64,000 nt of DNA from Spirodela intermedia. Lineage: Eukaryota > Streptophyta > Magnoliopsida > Alismatales > Araceae. Below are positions 60,049 to 64,000 of the stretch, piece after piece. The first letter of the stretch is position 1. Each line of letters starts with the position of its first letter. The stretch covers positions 3,477,001-3,541,000 of the forward strand of contig LR746277.1 of NCBI GenBank assembly GCA_902729315.2, in the 5' to 3' direction. The notes beneath the pieces are model-generated. The model searched no databases, was not told the origin of the DNA, and saw only the letters and a list, made by a program, of their open reading frames with translations. The position numbers were made by a program, and so were the translations under genes.

Positions 60049-61282
60049 TCATGAATGATTCCTTGCCATCTTTCAAGTAGTGGTCCTTAATGGTCCCTTG
60101 CCTTCTTCAAGGGACCATCCATGAATGATTACTCACCCTCTTCCAAGTAGTTGTCCTCCTAAGTGGTCGTCCTCCATGTTCACTAAGCAGTCTTAATTAG
60201 AGTTCCAAGTAATATCATCAAAGTTGGATTCCATCAATATGTACACTTCAACTTGTGGGGGCATGCTTGAACATGGGCCAATCAGGCTTTCCCACAGTGT
60301 TATAAATTCTCATGAGTTCTCTTCTCATATAACAAGGGATCGTATGATGTAAATTAAAATAAGAAAGTGGCTTATGTCAAAACTCTACCTATTTGCACTT
60401 ATCCCTCTATCCACACCTCTATAAACGTTAAAATACTTTATTTTTCTATATTAATTGAGACAAATATGAATTATTAAATCTAAAAAATATTATTACTATT
60501 TTGAGAGTGATTTGATGAATTTATGTTTTATTTTCTAATTTATGATTTATGTGAAATGAATATATTTCTGATTTTTAATCCATGTGTTAACATGATTATC
60601 TAGGGTTTATAGTATGTAGAACTATTTTATAATTGATAGGAAGTTACGCATGAAGTTAAAATTCGAAAATAGATTTATCTTAGTTATGAATACACTCTTT
60701 TAAAATAATTTACAACTTATCAAAATAATGAGAAAAAATTCAGCAATTCATGCCACATCACTAGGAGGATGTATAAAGGATTTATGGGCCAAGTCAACAT
60801 TTTTGGGCCATGTCAACAGGTTATGACACATCATTCGTGTACACATCATCTTCCATGCTCTATTTTTCAGTGGTGAAATAAACATATATAACTCTAGATT
60901 TCATGATGGTTGCTGAGATATTATTGCATGAAATCTAGATGAAAACTCTATGGGAAAGCAAAGAAGTTTAATAGATGATTAAAAACTAAAGATTGGAAGA
61001 TGGGGAAAGCTTTTAGCCCAAGTTTTTTCTAACCGATAAACAAATACAAGTGAAGCAATGTTGGGCAATCATGAGTTTGATTCTCTTTTCACTGGATTTT
61101 ATTTTTGTTCTCTATTAATCCTTTGTTTGGGTGACAAGTATATGATGATATTAATGCTTTCATTAAAAAAAATTTACCCAATTTTAGATGATTTCACATT
61201 CATTTTCAAGCACTCTATTTTATGGTGATATATGAGTAGAGAGACGGATAGTGCTTGTGAATTAGATTCTATTTTCATTTAA
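60049..61282. other. Unassigned repeat-like DNA right of the solo LTR
   Basis: No gene is visible. The start carries short imperfect repeats of ccatgaatgatt and agtggtcct (60050-60190). The rest is AT-rich and unassigned. Confidence 0.4.
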
Positions 61283-62198
61283 TTTTATTTTAGCTTAGTT
61301 ATTCATTTGAGTGACGAGTAGAAGATGAGATCAAACATTTTAATATGCATTTTTATTGCTTTTGTGTTCCAGTTTTTTACTGAAATTATACTCTATTCTT
61401 AGGTGATAGATAAGGACAAATTCGTGATTTTATTTCCATTTTTTAGTTATTTTTCTTCCAATTTTAGTATTTATGGTGAAAAATGTTTTTTATGATTATA
61501 TTGGTATATTTATTTCAAAATATTACTTAGTTTTTCTTAGTATTTGAATCAAATTTATTTTCTCATTTCATCACAAATGGGGTTTTTGATAATATGTGAG
61601 TTCTATAGGTTAAATATGCCTAACATAGAAAATTAGTACTTAATTCAGTAAAAAATGAAATTTAATTATGCATAAAATAAGTGAAGCATGATCTATGATC
61701 AATATTTTAAATACATGATTATTTTTATGAATTTTCACAATTTTATTTTAGCTTATTTCTTCATTTTAGTGATAAGTCAAAGATGAGATTAAACATTTTA
61801 ATATGCATTTCTATTGCTTTTCTGTCCCATTTTCTTATTGAAATTATACTCTATTCTTAGGTGATAAATAAGGACTAGTTTGTGGCTTTATTTCAATTTT
61901 TTTAGTTTTTTTTCTTTCAATCTTACTATTTATGGTGAAAAATAACTTTTTTATGATCATATTGGCATGTTTATTTCAAAATATTACTTAGTTTTTCTTA
62001 GTATTTATGTCAAGCTTATTTTCTCATTTCATCACCAATGGGGTTTTTGATGAAATGTGAGTTATATAGGTTAAACATGCCTAATATAGAAAGTACTACT
62101 TAATTTAGTACAAAATGGCATTTAATAATGCATAAAATAAGCGAAGCATGATGTATAATCAATATTTTAAATACATGATTATTTTTGCGAATTTTCAT
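61283..62198 (+). repeat. 458-bp tandem duplication
   Basis: Two direct copies, 61283-61740 and 61741-62198, share long blocks such as ttattttagctta, aaacattttaatatgcatt, gaaattatactctattctta, tcaaaatattacttagtttt and aatattttaaatacatgatt. Their similarity by eye is about 85 percent, so the duplication is old. No coding potential is visible. Confidence 0.9.
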
Positions 62199-64000
62199 AT
62201 TTTTTATAGAATAGATTTATTTATATGCTTCACTTGAATATTAGTTATAAAACAAAACTCATTTGATGTCTAAATTATGATTTAAAATATTTAAAATGAA
62301 TTAATATGTTCAAGGTATTTTCCTCAATTTGTGGGAATGTTTTGAATGTTTTCTGAATTTTTTAGGTTTTATTTTAGTTTTCAATAAATTTTAAAAGTTT
62401 TTTTGAATATTTTTCTATTTTCATAGAATTTTTTGTCCTTGGTGACAATCAAATTTCACTTGTTGCCTCTACTCTCTATCTTTATCTGTTCCATAACTAT
62501 GTCTCTCTTTCTCTCTCTATACCATAACCAATCGATTATCCACTTAATTTTCTCTCTTTCTCTCTTGCACCTTGATAACATACTGATTATGACACGAAAG
62601 GTGTCAACATTATAATAGAGCATGTTATAATATTAACAATAAACATTTATCATGACACGAAGGTGCATACTCAATTTGCACCTTCTTCCTCTAAATTTAT
62701 TTTTCTTATGTACTAGGGATAGTGTAGAAATTAAGTTTGGGGGTGAGAAGATAAAATTCCTGTAGTATGCACTCAGAATATTATGAATGCACACATTTCT
62801 GAATTTACCTTATAACTTAACTATAGAAAGACTTAATCAAAATAGCACAATTTAGATTGTCATATTATTCAATCTCTATACTCATAAACTTACTTTCATT
62901 CATGAATCTTAAAAAGAGAGATCATGCTGAATAGTATTTTAGATATTCATGAACATGAGTTTGTAGTAAGTAGGTTTAATTCAAAATACTTCTGTTATTA
63001 TCATAGAATTAGTTCAAGCTACTTGATTTTCTGGTTAAGAATACCCTATGATTTAGATCATGAGTTGGAGGAAGATCACTCAACACTTTTATGCTCATAT
63101 AGAATTTACAAGAGTGTGAGCTTCCAAAGTATGAATATTTACATCTAAATTTTCAGCAAATATTTGGAGAAAAGCTACCTCCAAAAAAAAATAAAGTATA
63201 AAGTGAAGCCCAAATACAAATAAAAGAGGAATTTTCCTCCTTGTCTCATGGGGCTTCCACATGTGTAACCAGGACAAGTATCACATTATTTTGGAAAAGG
63301 TACTTGCACAACACATGAGTCACACTAAACAAGTTATAGGGATCTGAGTTAAATTCAAATTTTAAATCTATTGGTGATAGTTAGCTAGTAATGAGAGTAG
63401 ATGGATTGATAACTAGACAATTCAGTTGTTGAAATTGAAAAAATGAGTTAACCTAAACTCTACTAGATTATGATTTATGAATATCTTAATATGAGTAGGT
63501 GAAACTTTCTAGTGACGATTTGTGAAATGATAGACAAGTTAGTTGATGTGTGGGGTGAATATCAATATTCACTTCGGTCAAATTACCATGTTAGAACTTG
63601 ACATATATTCCTACTAAGAGTCTAGTAGTAACTCAAGTTGAGGGGTGTGATAACATCTTGACAGTCATCTCATATAGTCAAGTTGGAACCAGATGTTGTT
63701 CATGTTGGTCTCGATCTCCTTGGGCCCCACCACCACAATCAGTGGCATCTTCTTCTTCTTTGCATTTTTTTTTTGAGCTTCGACATCCACTCCACTTGGT
63801 AGGCTTGACTCAGATCCCATACGATTTCAGCCACAAGAGGACCTTATTTTGCTTGGAATGCTAGCATACGTGAATGGTAAGATATCATCAATCCTAGACC
63901 CAAGCTTAGAAGCTGCCTTGAATGGTGATGTATGTACAAATTATATAGCCGATTTTAATGCTATGTATTCAAGAAAATAACATACAAAATAATTGCATGT
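62199..64000. other. AT-rich DNA, partly related to the 3' non-coding part of the gag-only element
   Basis: Near 62728 the plus strand reads aattaagtttgggggtgag, matching the complement of cacccccaacttaa near 48787 inside the gag-only element. Nearby blocks (gcataaaata, gaagcatgat at 62130-62160 against 48845-48875) also match in reverse. This suggests a plus-oriented remnant of the same element family around 62100-62760. Nothing coding is supported to the window end. Confidence 0.45.

Noticed and set aside
1-64000. CRISPR arrays, bacterial operons or an integrated viral gene cluster
   Set aside because: No regularly spaced short palindromic repeats or prokaryotic gene arrangement was seen; the reverse-transcriptase pieces are ordinary gypsy and Copia remnants.

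Overview
This is a nuclear plant chromosome window. Evidence: genes split by GT-AG introns, plant families (vacuolar NHX antiporter, exopolygalacturonase, SWIB/DEK-C protein, pirin, EMC3), TATA-box promoters, and about half the window made of decayed LTR retrotransposons. GC-rich short exons beside AT-rich introns and repeats fit a monocot or another non-eudicot angiosperm; I cannot name the species.

Layout. (1) 1-8,060: a tandem EF-hand array. There is a 3' gene fragment, an intact 140-aa gene and a frameshifted third copy. A very old Ty3/gypsy element (about 2,612-7,500, minus strand) sits between copies two and three. (2) 8,296-42,855: the genic core. In order: a 14-exon NHX Na+(K+)/H+ antiporter (+), EMC3 (-, 8 exons), a SWIB/DEK-C protein (+, 5 exons) head-to-head with EMC3, a Glu/Ala-rich pKIWI501-like protein (+), a 192-aa conserved protein with a possible LRAT/NlpC-like His...Cys signature (+, 4 exons), a small conserved one-exon ORF (-), an exopolygalacturonase (+, 4 exons) with a broken tandem copy, and a pirin (-, 6 exons). 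All exon joins given were checked by hand for reading frame. (3) 43,000-64,000: a repeat graveyard. It holds copies of one long (about 1.8 kb) LTR family in three arrangements: a truncated plus copy, a minus-strand element retaining only gag between its LTRs, and a solo LTR with an exact 5-bp target duplication. It also holds a Copia pol fragment, a gypsy RNase H fragment, GA-rich direct repeats and a 458-bp tandem duplication.

The genes do not form a pathway. The main local themes are tandem duplication followed by decay (EF-hand, polygalacturonase), a divergent promoter between EMC3 and the SWIB gene, and LTR elements of clearly different ages, with the youngest keeping its CpG content. I found no convincing new multi-gene system. 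The best leads are the unassigned 192-aa protein, the gag-only element with its solo LTR, and a pair of palindromic G-boxes 20 bp apart upstream of NHX.
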